Of a DNA stretch of 64,000 nt, positions 39,346-50,457 are shown one piece after another (within the stretch, counting starts at the first letter, position 1; each line of letters starts with the position of its first letter). The translations under genes were made by a program, and so were the position numbers. The DNA comes from Cardiocondyla obscurior (lineage: Eukaryota; Arthropoda; Insecta; Hymenoptera; Formicidae). The notes beneath the pieces were generated by a model. The model worked only from the letters and a program-made list of their open reading frames with translations, did not search any database and was not told the DNA's origin. The stretch is taken from NCBI RefSeq assembly GCF_019399895.1, contig NC_091869.1:5394001-5458000 (forward strand). The letters run 5' to 3'.

Positions 39346-39420
39346 GTCAGGTCCGTCCTTCCATCCTTCCGTCCTTCCGTCCTGCCGTCTTTCCGTCCTT
39401 CTGTCTTTCCGTCCATTCGT
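39346..39420. repeat. Pyrimidine-rich CCGTCCTT-type tandem repeat
   Basis: Imperfect repeats of a CCTTCCGT-like octamer give a nearly pure pyrimidine tract on the plus strand. This is an ordinary low-complexity repeat of a kind that can form triplex DNA. No coding sequence is seen around it; the wider 38480-40150 stretch is otherwise unremarkable non-coding DNA. Confidence 0.6.
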
Positions 39421-40152
39421 GGCAATATTCTGAATAATCTTAAAGCACTTTAAATCATTTGACACTATTATACACTGCTCTGCTTTTTTTTATAATCACT
39501 AACACTGTCACTCGCGAGACGAACGACCGAAAGAATGACGGTGGATTATCGCGGCGACTTTTTACGATTAAAATTAAGACGCGCGACGAACAATCATTCG
39601 TTGTATAAATTTTCACGTTGTATTCATTTTGCTAACGTAAAGCGAGGCCACTAGTTCCTTTGGCAGATTTTTGCCGGCAGATTAATTCCCATCGGCAGAA
39701 TGAACGATGTCGAGAATATGAGCAGAGCGGCGAATGAAACGGACCGCGATACGAAATGTTCCTCGCGCACTTAATCTTCCTCGAGCTCCTCAAAAATCTC
39801 TTGCTCGAAACGGGATGAGCCTCGGCCGCGATGAAGAAGACAAGCGAAGTGCGGATCTCACGCTTAGACAATGATGGTTGCCGAATGTCGCCGGAACCCG
39901 CTGAATGTCGCTGAAGGAGATAGCGAGTGAAGCGAGTCAGGATCTTCGACTCGGAAATGCCGGTTGCGGCATATTCATGACAAACGCTCCGTGCGCCTCG
40001 CCCGCTCGGCATAACTTTTCCTTTCCAAAGCACTTTTTCGAAGCACAAAATGATGAGATCAACACAGAAGTATTAAAAAATGATTGTTCGTTCCCGAGTC
40101 GACTACGTCGACACTAATTCGTACGCGGCACGTCCTATCCGTGGCCGAAAAT

Positions 40153-40253
40153 ACACGTAATTGCGGAGCGATTAGGAACACGTCCTCGCGCCCGAGGTTC
40201 CGCAACTAGACTGAAGTGACCGTTACAGATTTCGGCCCTTAGAGAGAAAGAGA
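40153..40253 (+). repeat. Direct repeat D1 (copy of 41281-41375)
   Basis: About 95-100 bases beginning CACGTAATTGCGGAGCGATTA and continuing through TTCCGCAACTAGAC and ATTTCGGC closely match 41281-41375 in the same orientation, about 1.1 kb away. Function unknown. It could be a tandem duplication or the same dispersed repeat inserted twice. Confidence 0.65.
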
Positions 40254-40690
40254 CAACCGCGTGAGAAAGTGAGACAGCCAATGGTCCGATCATCAATTGA
40301 CCGTTGTCCTTTTCGCGTCGAGCTCAACGCCGAGTTAATCTGTTTATCGTTTTTTTGATGCGCTCGCCGAGCTTGAGGCGTTTTTCTCCTAAAACAGAAA
40401 GATCAAGTTTTTTTCACGACTGCGAAAACTCGTTCGAGCAAGCCCCAAAAATAATAATATAATAATCCAAGTATTTTTCTGTTTCGTAAAAACTTAATAT
40501 TTCTTAAAAAATCATACGCAGTATTATTTCGAGATAAGAAGCAACGATAAAAGCGATTTTATTCTTAACATCAATTTGTTTTTAGATAGGATTACACAGA
40601 ATAATAAATATAATATGATAGAAAAAGACAGAATATAATGTGTCTGTCCTTGTCTATCGTCTAAAGATAGTTGTAACTCTGTCCGAGAGG

Positions 40691-41192
40691 CAGACGCCGC
40701 GAAAGAGTAGAACAGACAGTGTATAGCTCTGGCCTGTTCTTCTATCCGACGGCAGCCGAAACGCTGGCTTCACACGGACGAGCCTCTATATTTGTACGCG
40801 TGGAAGCTGCGACTCCGAGTTGGGCTCTCTGCGTCTGAGGCATTAGCAGGAGTTACGGGTACACACAGACACGGCATTGTGCCTAGTGTGCGTATGTTGC
40901 CCGTCTAAAATCTGCGACCACTGGTTGAGCTCTCTACCGGGAGGCAGTGGTCGCAGATTTCAGACGGGCAACATACGCACACTACGCACAATGCCGTGTC
41001 CGTGTGTGCCCGTAGCGCCTGCCTCGGACGCAGAGAGTCGAACTCGGAATCGCGGCTTCCACGCGTACAGATATAGAGACTCGTCCGTGTGAAGCCAGCG
41101 TTTCGGCTGCCGTCGGATAGAAAAAAAGGCCAGAACTATACACTGTCCTACTCTTTCGCGGCGTCGCCGGCAGTTATCACAGATTCGCTTCA
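40691..41192. repeat. Large foldback inverted repeat
   Basis: The left arm (about 40691-40923) and right arm (about 40944-41192) are long, imperfect inverted copies, separated by only about 20 bases. Anchor matches include TCTGCGACCACTG against CAGTGGTCGCAGA, GCGTATGTTGCCCGTCT against its complement, and CGTTTCGGCTGCCGTCGGAT on the right arm against its complement on the left. A third copy in the left-arm orientation lies at 43798-44056. Foldback elements and paired terminal inverted repeats of DNA transposons look like this. No transposase is visible. Confidence 0.8.
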
Positions 41193-41280
41193 CACTAACA
41201 TCGCCGAGTTATAAGATGAGAGCAGAAATATAAACTTAACAGTAAAATAAAAAGATTTTATAATGATTTTATAATTAAAT

Positions 41281-41375
41281 ACGCGTAATTGCGGAGCGAT
41301 TAACGACGCGTCCGCACCCACGAGGCTCCGCAACTAGACCGACCGTCAGAGATTTCGGCGCGTACAGAGAAAGAT
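41281..41375 (+). repeat. Direct repeat D2 (copy of 40153-40253)
   Basis: Matches D1 in the same orientation with scattered substitutions (GTAATTGCGGAGCGATTA shared exactly). It lies about 90 bases from the right end of the foldback repeat. Confidence 0.65.
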
Positions 41376-42278
41376 TTCGATTGCGAACGAGTATAAATTT
41401 ATTTAGAATTTTTGCCGATATGTGTATCGGTGAAACGCGCTTTAATGCGCGTAGCTATTATGCGATAACTCAATCTCACGTTTCTTGATTAAAACGAACG
41501 CCATCGATCGGATCGTTTATTGTTAATGAGCGGATTAAATTTCTACATATAATTTAATTAGCGGGGTTCGTTTTACACCGCGTATCTGAAAATCACTCGC
41601 GCGTGCTGGTCACTAAAGCTCTATTTGACTTTACGATATCGCGGATGAGAAGCGACATGTCTAATTTTTATTCACAATAATCGTCGAAATAATTGAGTGG
41701 CTTTTTTGCACGTTATCACTCTCGCTTTCTACGGATTAACTTATTGTAAAACTGCGAACTCTCTTTTTCTTATACCGACAAATGTCTAAATAATTGCCTT
41801 TACGAGTATGCTTCGCGGGAAAAAATTGTCCATAGCCGGTTAAATTATTTTCTTTTTTGAATATTAAAACAAACCATGCGCATGCTTTGCATCCGCTATT
41901 TTTCAAAAAGTTTGTTGTCAGCGGAATGAACGGCGCCAAAAAAGTGCGCATAACGGTAAAAATAAACGGGTCGCAATACAAAATTTTTCACACTCATTGG
42001 ACACTCGCGGTATCATCCCCATGCCGACCAATTACAACCCTTCTCTTATCACCTGATAGGTGGGAACGTTTTTTCCCTAGTGCGCCAATTAATTACCCCC
42101 CCCCAACAGAAGTACCGTTATCACGACCGCGCTACCCTCATTTCGCGCCTAAATGTAGTCGGGAACGGATGTGTAAAGGGGGGATAACTGTTCTCTACCG
42201 GAGTTCAAGTTTAAGTTCACGGTCACTTCGATGAGTCAGCGCCTTGAGGAGTAATAATTAAATAAAAGTTTCATCGAC

Positions 42279-42328
42279 GATACATCAAGATACATCAAGA
42301 TACATCAAGATACATCAAGATACATCAT
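42279..42328 (+). repeat. Five-copy 10-bp tandem repeat
   Basis: Five consecutive units of GATACATCAA, the last ending in T instead of A. It lies about 60 bases before the 450-bp array. It is a simple minisatellite. Confidence 0.9.
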
Positions 42329-42390
42329 ATTTCTTTTGTCAAGATCGAGGATTTAACGGAAGCGTCGTGGACTATCCTGCGAGCGATCTA

Positions 42391-43569
42391 ATGCGCGATG
42401 AATATTATGTGAGCGAGTGTGAGTGTGAGTGTACAGTTTTGCGTTTTTGTATATTATACGGGGTGTTGTGTTTAAGTTATTATAAAACAAGGTCGCTTTT
42501 CTCGTGATCGGAATATTGTTTCGCGCTCTCGGGTTATAATTCGCGTTTTCAATTTATTTTTTAATTGATCGTTGTACAGCCCGGAGTATTCGTCGGTCCC
42601 TCGCGGAGTGTCGTTTTCTGTTTCGTTAGCCGTGACTGATAGTGCGTGCGCTACTGCACGCAATTCGGGAAATTGGCATCTGCTGCTTGAGATTCGCGTT
42701 ACGCCGGATTGTGCGACGCGTATTTTAGTAGTTTTATAAGTCCTATTCGAACAATTTTTCCTTGTTTTATAATAATTTAAACTAAGTATGAGTGATATTG
42801 TAATAAAATGCGCGGTGAATATGAGTCATAGTGTTATGAAGTGCGCGGTGAATATTATGTGAGCGAGTGTGAGTGTGAGCGTACAGTTTTGCGTTTTTGT
42901 ATATTATACGGGGTGTTGTGTTTAAGTTATTATAAAACAAGGTCGCTTTTCTCGTGATCGGAATATTGTTTCGCGCTCTCGGGTTATAATTCGCGTTTTC
43001 AATTTATTTTTAATTGATCGTTGTACAGCCCGGAGTATTCGTCGGTCCCTCGCGGAGTGTCGTTTTCTGTTTCGTTAGCCGTGACTGATAGTGCGTGCGC
43101 TACTGCACGCAATTCGGGAAATTGGCATCTGCTGCTTGAGATTCGCGTTACGCCGGATTGTGCGACGCGTATTTTAGTAGTTTTATAAGTCCTATTCGAA
43201 CAATTTTTCCTTGTTTTATAATAATTTAAACTAAGTATGAGTGATATTGTAATAAAATGCGCGGTGAATATGAGTCATAGTGTTATGAAGTGCGCGGTGA
43301 ATATTATGTGAGCGAGTGTGAGTGTGAGCGTACAGTTTTGCGTTTTTGTATATTATACGGGGTGTTGTGTTTAAGTTATTATAAAACAAGGTCGCTTTTC
43401 TCGTGATCGGAATATTGTTTCGCGCTCTCGGGTTATAATTCGCGTTTTCAATTTATTTTTTAATTGATCGTTGTACGCCGGATTGTGCGACGCGTATTTT
43501 AGTAGTTTTAAAGTCCTATTCGAACAATTTTTCCTTGTTTTATAATAATTTAAACTAGGTATGAGTGAT
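42391..43569 (+). repeat. Tandem array of a ~450-bp unit, about 2.6 copies
   Basis: The landmark GCGTTTTTGTATATTATACG recurs at 42441, 42891 and 43340, giving periods of 450 and 449 bases. Copies 1 and 2 are nearly identical. Copy 3 lacks about 125 bases corresponding to 43027-43151, the break lying at a shared TAC, and it diverges after about 43569. The unit has no long ORF. It may be satellite-like, or repeated non-coding sequence of a transposon, given that it sits inside the candidate TIR element. Confidence 0.9.
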
Positions 43570-43797
43570 GTGTAGAATGCATCAAAATTTTTAACCACAC
43601 CGGTTGTACTTGCAGAAAATATGAAAAGTATATACAACCGACAGTCCGCAGTCTGTTTAAGTGGGACGGAAAATTTTTGCTGCATTGTACATTAAAAATT
43701 TATATTACATTATATCTTGAAAATGTCGTACAATACACAATTCGGTGACTCGGATTTCGTACTATTTAAAATTATTTAAGACTCCGCGATGTTACCG

Positions 43798-44056
43798 AGA
43801 AGCGGATCTGCGATATGTGCCGGCGACGCCACGAAAGAACAGGACAGACAGTGTATAGGTCTGGCCTGTTCTTCTATCCGACGGCAGCCGAAACGCTGGC
43901 TTCACACGGACGAGTCTCTATATCTGAACGCGTGGAAGCCGCGATTCCGAGTTGGGCTCTCTGCGTCCGAGGCATTAGCTGGCGCTACGGGCACACACGG
44001 ACACGGCATTGTGCCTAGTGTGCGTATGTTGCCCGTCTAAAATCTGCGACCACTGC
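43798..44056 (+). repeat. Third copy of the foldback arm / right TIR
   Basis: Closely matches 40691-40923 in the same orientation and 40944-41192 in the opposite orientation (shared CGTTTCGGCTGCCGTCGGAT complement, CACACGGACACGGCATTGTG and TCTGCGACCACTGC). The short ORFs inside it are by-products of the repeat. Confidence 0.8.
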
Positions 44057-44266
44057 CGGGAGGGTCCTGGTCAGTCCGGAATTCGAGAATGGACTGAACA
44101 TAACCAAACTTTCAGTTCCATCTAACCTAATAAAACCTTGCTGTTTACTCATGTCGTTTACACTTGATATTTTTGTAATTTAATTTCCAAGTAGTTTGCA
44201 TAATTCTTTTTATTAACTATTACAGTCCGGCTATTTAATTTAACGTATAATAATAAAGTAATATCA

Positions 44267-44860
44267 ATGGAGACCGTACCAAAAGATTTACGTGGATTAA
44301 GAGCGTGTCTGGTGTGCTCCTTAGTTAAGGTTTGTATTTCACAAATTTGTTGCGATTAAGTAGCAATAATTATATATTTTTTTAATCAGTGGTGATCGCG
44401 ACGCTTGCCAAACATGTTTGTCATTTTTAAAGTTATAGTTTTATTTTACAGACCTTTGATCAATTTGAATTCGATGGATGTGAAAACTGTGATGAATTTC
44501 TACGAATGAAAAACAATAAAGATAATGTTTTCGACTGTACGAGTTCCAATTTTGATGGGTAATATACAGCAACATTGATACGTTTGTCTAAGAGTGATTT
44601 TTATAATTTTATAATTGGTATTAACTATGTCTAAGCAAAATTTATCAAAGACATACTTAAAAATTCTGACTTACCTTTTAGAATGATTGCTGTAATGAGC
44701 CCAGAAGACAGCTGGGTATGCAAGTGGCAAAGAATAAGTAAGTATATTTAATAAATATATTTTTTTTAATTTTTATCTTTAAACGTATAATACATTTATA
44801 TATATATACATTATTCTTACAAATGCCAGTATGTAGTCATCTAGGAACATACTTATGTGC

Positions 44861-44898
<38 letters not shown>

Positions 44899-45140
44899 GT
44901 ATATATTATAAAGATTTGTTTAAGCAAAATGCTATGCAAAACTTTCAGAATTATAAGTTTTCTCTCAGTCTAGTTACGTCAGTAATGGCCGATACTAATT
45001 TCGAGATTCTACTTTCTTCAGATCGTTTCTGTAAGGGTGTCTACGCCATATCAGTATCTGGACGATTACCAGCTGGTGTCATCAGAGAGATGAAGAGCAG
45101 AGGAATAGCGTATAGGCCGCGCGACACGAGTCAACGTTAG
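44267..45140 (+). CDS. spt4: Transcription elongation factor SPT4 (DSIF small subunit)
   Basis: Four exons, 44267-44329, 44452-44558, 44682-44737 and 45022-45140 (TAG 45138-45140), join in phase to 114 residues; animal Spt4 is about 117. The protein starts METVPKDLRGLRACLVC and carries the C4 zinc finger expected of the family (Cys14, 17, 31, 34). It continues with MIAVMSPEDSWVCKWQRI and ends in the conserved FCKGVYAISVSGRLP and GIAYRPRDTSQR. Spt4 pairs with Spt5 as DSIF in the nucleus, controlling RNA polymerase II pausing and processivity. The gene is convergent with gamma-synergin, with 404 bases between the stop codons. Confidence 0.95.
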
Positions 45141-45327
45141 CTATTAGTGATTTATATAAGACATAAATATTAATTTCTTTTAATACTGTATCGTAATTAG
45201 ATAAAATGTGTGAAGTGTGACCATTTCTCAATTTGTCAAGCTAAATATACAATTACTTTTGATTAGTTAATTTAATTGTAACATTGTACGTTTGTTACCA
45301 CCCCGATGTTCTGAAAAATATAAGTTT

Positions 45328-45345
45328 AATAAATAATTTAATAAA
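45328..45345 (+). terminator. Paired polyadenylation signals of SPT4
   Basis: Two AATAAA hexamers, at 45328-45333 and 45340-45345, lie about 190 bases after the SPT4 stop codon. Their position fits a short 3' UTR. Confidence 0.55.
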
Positions 45346-45544
45346 TAGTTTATATGAACATTGTGAATCTTTAGTTTGATTCGTTCATGCTATATGTATG
45401 GATGGTTTCACTAGATTAAATGCAAATCAGAACATCACTTTCAAAGATCACTTTTAACATTAATTTCTATGCTTTATATTAATAAGATCTGAATAGTATA
45501 TATTTAATTTGCATTTTAAAACCTCTCAATATGCAAAGTAGTAT

Positions 45545-48235
45545 TTAAATGTGACTTCCTGGACATATAGTTGACTGAAAAATTAATGAATATCGCATTA
45601 CTGGTAATTGATTGTTTACGCAATTGAGCCATAAGTTTGCACATGTTGCGTGATAATTGTTATCATTATACACGACTCGCCCACTCGTAATAATTGTTAA
45701 ACACAGAGAGCAAGACACACATTCTCCCTGATGTAAGGGCCAAGCAGGTAGTTCAGTGACAATCTAAAATATTAATATAAATGTATTTTTTTAACAATAA
45801 AAATAAATATGATAATTTACATATATTATACTTACTGGTATATTTGCGTAAAAAGGTTCCATTTCAGCCCAGATCCGATCAATATCCATTAAAAGATCAT
45901 CAAATCCAATAATGTTTATATCTAGCTCTTTATATGAAAAATTAACGCGTCTACAGACAGCTGCAACTTCAGCTAATTCTATAATTTGGAGATAAAGTAA
46001 ATTATCGTCTGCTTAAATTTAAATAAACTACTGAAAAACGTATAACCACAAAAAAAAAAAAAAAAAAAACATTGAGGCAAAAAAGCGGCAAGAGTAATTT
46101 TGATTCGATCTAAAATAGCTTTTTTAAGATGAAATGTATTAATAAAGAAATACTTACGGCAAAGAAAGTTGTACCCTTGTGCTGAATTTAAAACTTCCTG
46201 CAGAACTAATTCTGATGTTATATTAGTAAATATATTGGCTGCAACTTGTAATAATAAAACACAACTTTCCATATATTGCTTCCATTCCCAATATGCAGGC
46301 TGTAACAGAAAAACGGGCAATAATATATATGAAATAAATACCCATTTGTTTAATATCTCAATTTTACAACAATTCAATTATATGTATACCTGTTGTGATG
46401 TTTCTATAACTTGATCTTCCTCTACATTAGAAGGCAAAAATGATTTAAGATCTAAGCTAGGCACAGATCCAGAACGTGGCAGTGTTTCAGATGGACCACT
46501 AATCAATTCTATACTATTTATCGAAATAGCATCTTCTTTCTGAACATTCTTTCCTACGAATAATATATTACTACTGAATTCAAGCAAAATAAGACATTTC
46601 AAGCAAAAATAAAATTGTAGCGTTGTAATAAGAGCACTAACCTGTTTCTACTAATTGTGCCTCAATTCCATCATCAAGTTTTAGATTATTAAACGACTCA
46701 GATACTTCGGATACGAAATTTAGATCCGCAAAATTATTATTATCAGTATTAACGTGCATTTTAAACTCAAACTCCGCGGACACGTTACCAAAGCCTTCAA
46801 CATCTAAAGTATCTGATCGCGAGGGGTTAGCAAGCGGCTGGCTCGCCGACATAAACTCTCCGAATTCATCAGCTGATTGAGTATTGAAAGTTAAATCTAA
46901 GCTCGGGTGACTTGTAATAGACGTTTCTTGAACTAGCTCACGCAACGCACTGTATTTATCCTCGACTTGCTGTAAACTCATTAAATCTTGCTGAACAGAA
47001 TCAGACGTTTCTATTACAATAGCCTACAGATAAATTCATTAATCAGCAAAAACGATATCGATTTAAACTCCGAAATAAAGGTAAACTTGCTACATAATTA
47101 AAAAACGTATAAGTTACTTTACCTTTGGTGCTAATTCCAGTTTAGGTACCTCTCTGTCACTGCTGACAGTCTCCACTATATTCGTCAGGCTGTTATAACT
47201 GTCATTATAATCTTTAGGCATATCGTTATTTCTAATTACAGTGTCTTTAAGTATTACTGTTTTGGATTGACTTTTTATCCCGCATTTCGGAAATAGCTCA
47301 GACGTGGACTTTATTATATTCTGATCTTTATTTTGATATGGCAAACTCGCAGACGTGGATGTACGATTTTGCGTATTAATATACGGTATGGATTTAGTTC
47401 CGACGGTGGCCTTCTTGCTTTTATCAACTATTTTCTTCACTCCTAGATTGTGATTAGCGAGTCTGCTACCAATCGCGGACCCTTGCTTACTGTCCCAGAT
47501 CGGCATAGCGACGGCACTAGAAATCGGAGCACTCTGAAACTCCGTAAACTCATCACAGGACTCATCAAATGGTACAGATGAAGCATCGGCTTGACCACGC
47601 ACATTTTGTTTCACGTCTTTAAACAAATTATTACTGCCAGTTGCTCCAAGTATCTTGCTATCGAAACACAATGATTTTGCAGATGTACCGCCTGAGGAGG
47701 ACGTAGTTGTATCAGGCACTGTGCTCACTTGCGTTTTATTTTTACTTTTCCCTTTAACGTCAGGAACATATTTTCCTTCACTCACACTATTACTGGACTC
47801 CTTAAGGTGTTGAAGTTTAGAGGCATTTGCTTGCTCAGCAGGCTGTAGATTCATCAGACACTCTATGTTCAGGTACGGTGTCGGCGCGAACGGAAGTAAA
47901 TGCAATATATCCAAGCTGTTGAAAGTGTAGGATGCCTGAGCAGCTGCCACAAGGGCCAACACAGTGTACAACTCTTGCTCGGTCAACTGTCCGGCATATT
48001 TTTGGTTGGCCAGGCTCCATATATGACCGAGCACTTCCGTGGGCAGTTGGCTCGTGAGTAGTAGCGGGAAAACCTTGTTGGTGTCGACGAGCAGCTCGCC
48101 ATGCACGCCGTTCGATCTGACTCGATCTTCCCGCACCACTTCCCACACCATCTTGTAAACCGGCGGCAGGGTGGTTGAGTTGGTCCACAGCCAGCTGGGC
48201 AGCTGATTTCTCTTACTCGAGTGACTCTTGCTCAT
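45545..48235 (-). CDS. SYNRG: Gamma-synergin (EH-domain AP-1 accessory protein)
   Basis: Six exons on the minus strand: 48235-47123, 47023-46642, 46553-46390, 46299-46158, 45978-45836 and 45763-45545 (TAA), giving 720 residues with consistent phases. Residues ~24-115 form an EH domain (PPVYKMVWEVVRED, PTEVLGHIWSLANQKYAGQL, ELYTVLALVAAAQ), the hallmark of synergin gamma. Two acidic-Phe motifs, DEFTEF (~228) and DEFGEF (~423), fit the type that binds the AP-1 gamma-ear. The end carries a Cys/His cluster (CVSCSLC then YHATCANLWLNC) like that of vertebrate synergin gamma. The protein is expected at the trans-Golgi and endosomes with AP-1 and clathrin (family knowledge). It is shorter than the human protein (~1300 residues), mainly in the disordered middle. 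Confidence 0.92.
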
Positions 48236-49003
48236 TTCGTTTTCGCGCAGTGATACGACCGAACGACAAATCTCACCCAGTTTTCAGGGTAGTTTGTGAC
48301 TTACGTAAACTCATCGAGCAGCGTGAGCCCATTGCTCAGGCTGCTAGCTCGGCGCAAACATCGGTGACGTGAGAAGAAAGCCGAGACGACGGGGATCTCA
48401 TCAACGTCGACTACACGAACACTCGAAACTCGTGGTGCTAATGTCACTCCTATACATAAACTGACCTCGTTACCACTTGCACCGTCAATCCTTTGAGTTC
48501 TCTGGTACATGAAGTATAGAACCCAGGCGGCTAGGCCAGGAGATTCAAGTGCTCCAGAATAAAAAGCACGTTAAGTTAGGACAGTTTTCTGCAGCTGGCC
48601 CTGTCGACACTAGTCCAGAGCACGTCTCTCTTTTTCTAACACAAAGAGGGAAAGATATCCTCTAAACTAATGCAACCAACTCGCCAGAAAAAAGCACACC
48701 TAACCTCCACTCGAAAGTCGTCCAGGAATGCCGGATTGCCAATCGAAGCGCGCTGCGTCACTTACGAAAGTTTGCTAACATGACGAACGTAGACTCCGAA
48801 AATATTCCTCTCGTCCGGTGCAAATTAATATTTTATTGCCGTCGCAACTAAACACCGATCGCTGGCTCGGTATGCTAATTCACTTTTTATTCACTGCATA
48901 AATAAAATTAATTGCCGATTAGTTTGAAATCTATTGATGCGCGTGCTAAATATTTCAATGTATAACTCTAAGCTGTTGTTGCAAATGATAATCGGTTAAA
49001 AGG
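48236..49003. promoter_or_regulatory. Region upstream of SYNRG
   Basis: This spacer lies between the SYNRG start codon and the mago retrocopy and presumably holds the SYNRG promoter and 5' UTR. The short ORFs here (about 65-69 codons) show no family similarity. Confidence 0.35.
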
Positions 49004-49464
49004 ATATCGACGGACTTTTACATTCGTTATTACGTCTGACACAAGGGCAAATTCGAACACGAGTTTCTGGAGTTCGAGCTTCGACTGGACGGCAAGCTGC
49101 GCTACGCGAATGACTCCAACTACAAGAACGACACGATGATACGTAAGGAGACGTACGTGCACCAGTGATTGATGGAGGAGCTCAAGCGCGTCATCCAGGA
49201 CTCCGAGATCATGCAGGAGGTTTCTCTGTGACCAGACGATTCCCTCTGGTCGCAGCCAGACCGCGTCGGACGTCAGAAAAGCTGAAAATCGTAATCGGCG
49301 ACGAGCATATATCGTTCATTACCTCGAAGACCGGCTCTCTTTTAGACGTAAACCAGCAGTCCCGCGATCCGGAGGATCTGCGGTGCTTCTATTATCTCGT
49401 CCAGGACCTCAAGAATCTGGTATTCTCCCTGATAGGACTTCACTTCAAGATCAAGTCCATATAG
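49004..49464 (+). pseudogene. mago: mago nashi processed pseudogene
   Basis: The translation follows Mago nashi, an exon junction complex core subunit, along nearly its full length: DFYIRYYV, then KFEHEFLEFE, LRYANDSNYKNDTMIRKE, DEHISF, and finally CFYYLVQDLK and LVFSLIGLHFKIK. It is broken throughout. The start codon reads ATA (49004-49006), and TGA stops occur at 49037-49039 and 49166-49168. A 15-base in-frame insertion near 49219 brings another TGA, and an extra base near 49277 shifts frame. It has no introns and is more GC-rich than its surroundings. An AATAAA-type signal and a short A run (around 49600-49680) follow, fitting an old retrocopy. The functional gene must lie elsewhere. Confidence 0.88.
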
Positions 49465-50457
49465 ACAGTACGACGTTGAATACTTCTTTATCTCTCGCCC
49501 TCTTTTTACTCGAACTTAAATAATATATGCATAATTTATTTCTATCCGCCTGTGTACATTTTTTTTAAATACATTTTTTATCTGTTCTACGATATTTGTG
49601 AATAAAGTTAAATTGCCATTTACCTGTAAATTAAAGTGTATTAGCTGTATTCTGAAAAATATAAAGTATAAAAAAAAAGTGCAATTGAATTTAACTTAGA
49701 TTAGAAAAGAAAAAAAGAAGAAAAAAAACGAAAGAAACAGTGGGTTTGCCATTAGAACGATTGTCAGAGTAGTCGGAATAAGTATTGGCGATATGATTCA
49801 TTCATTGTTCCGGATTGTACTTTTACCACGGCAGAGGTTAATCTAACCTCAACGTGGCGATGAAATAAGTAAATCGTACAGAAGTGCACGAAATCATTAA
49901 TCCTTAACAAAGAACGAAGTGGGTGTGCCAAGAAACTGAAAAATTCCATCAACGGTAATTAAATATTTTTATAAAAACAATTATAGCGTCGTACATAGAA
50001 GTGGAAAGAGAACAAAAAGAAGCGGAAGCGTTTTGTCGTTGCAAATTCACGAGGCAAATTCGTTCAGGAAATTCGATAAAATTTTTCAATAATTTTGTGA
50101 ATAATTAAAATCAGAAGTTTTTAATCCGGTGAGAAACATGTCGACAATTTAAAGCTTTGTTTGCTGGGAATTTTTTTTTCTAAAAAATATTTATCACCAA
50201 GCTGCTTGTTCCCACTTAATAAATTTTATCAAACAAATACAAACCTATTATTACGTGCCTTTATTTATATATACTACCAAATAAGATTGAAGATGTTTAC
50301 CTGAGAGATAAAGCTTATCAAAAAATTGGTACAATTGGTTCTGAATTTTTTATCTAGAGCAGTAATTTTCAAATACAAATAAAATTTTTTTAACTTAAAC
50401 AACCTGTTGATCAAGTAATTTTTATTGTAGACACAATACCTTGGATACTTACACAAT
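49465..50457. other. AT-rich intergenic stretch
   Basis: Nothing coding is seen. The first 200 bases may be the 3' UTR-derived tail of the mago retrocopy. Several A runs occur between 49660 and 49735. Confidence 0.45.

Larger units (their letters stand above)
40944..44056. mobile_element. Candidate DNA transposon-like element with ~250-bp TIRs
   Basis: The repeat copy at 40944-41192 and the one at 43798-44056 are in inverted orientation. Their outer ends read GCAGTGGTCGCAGA on the left and TCTGCGACCACTGC on the right. Immediately outside each end is the same hexamer, CGGGAG (40938-40943 and 44057-44062), as expected for a target site duplication. The 3.1 kb interior carries the direct repeat D2, a 10-bp repeat and a ~450-bp tandem array, with no transposase ORF, so it would be non-autonomous. 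An alternative is a foldback element at 40691-41192 plus an independent half copy at 43798-44056. The superfamily is not identified. Confidence 0.5.

Noticed and set aside
39632..40048. 138-codon minus-strand ORF left of the repeat region
   Set aside because: No similarity, no splice context, and the plus strand is also partly open in this GC-rich patch.
40960..41193. 77-codon ORF in the foldback arm, with related ORFs at 40877-41092 and 43789-44040
   Set aside because: They recur only because the repeat recurs; the frames are not kept between copies and no motif is present.
42391..43569. CRISPR-like or LTR interpretation of the 450-bp repeats
   Set aside because: The units are direct, contiguous and long, with no spacers and no TG..CA ends, primer-binding site or retroviral coding sequence.
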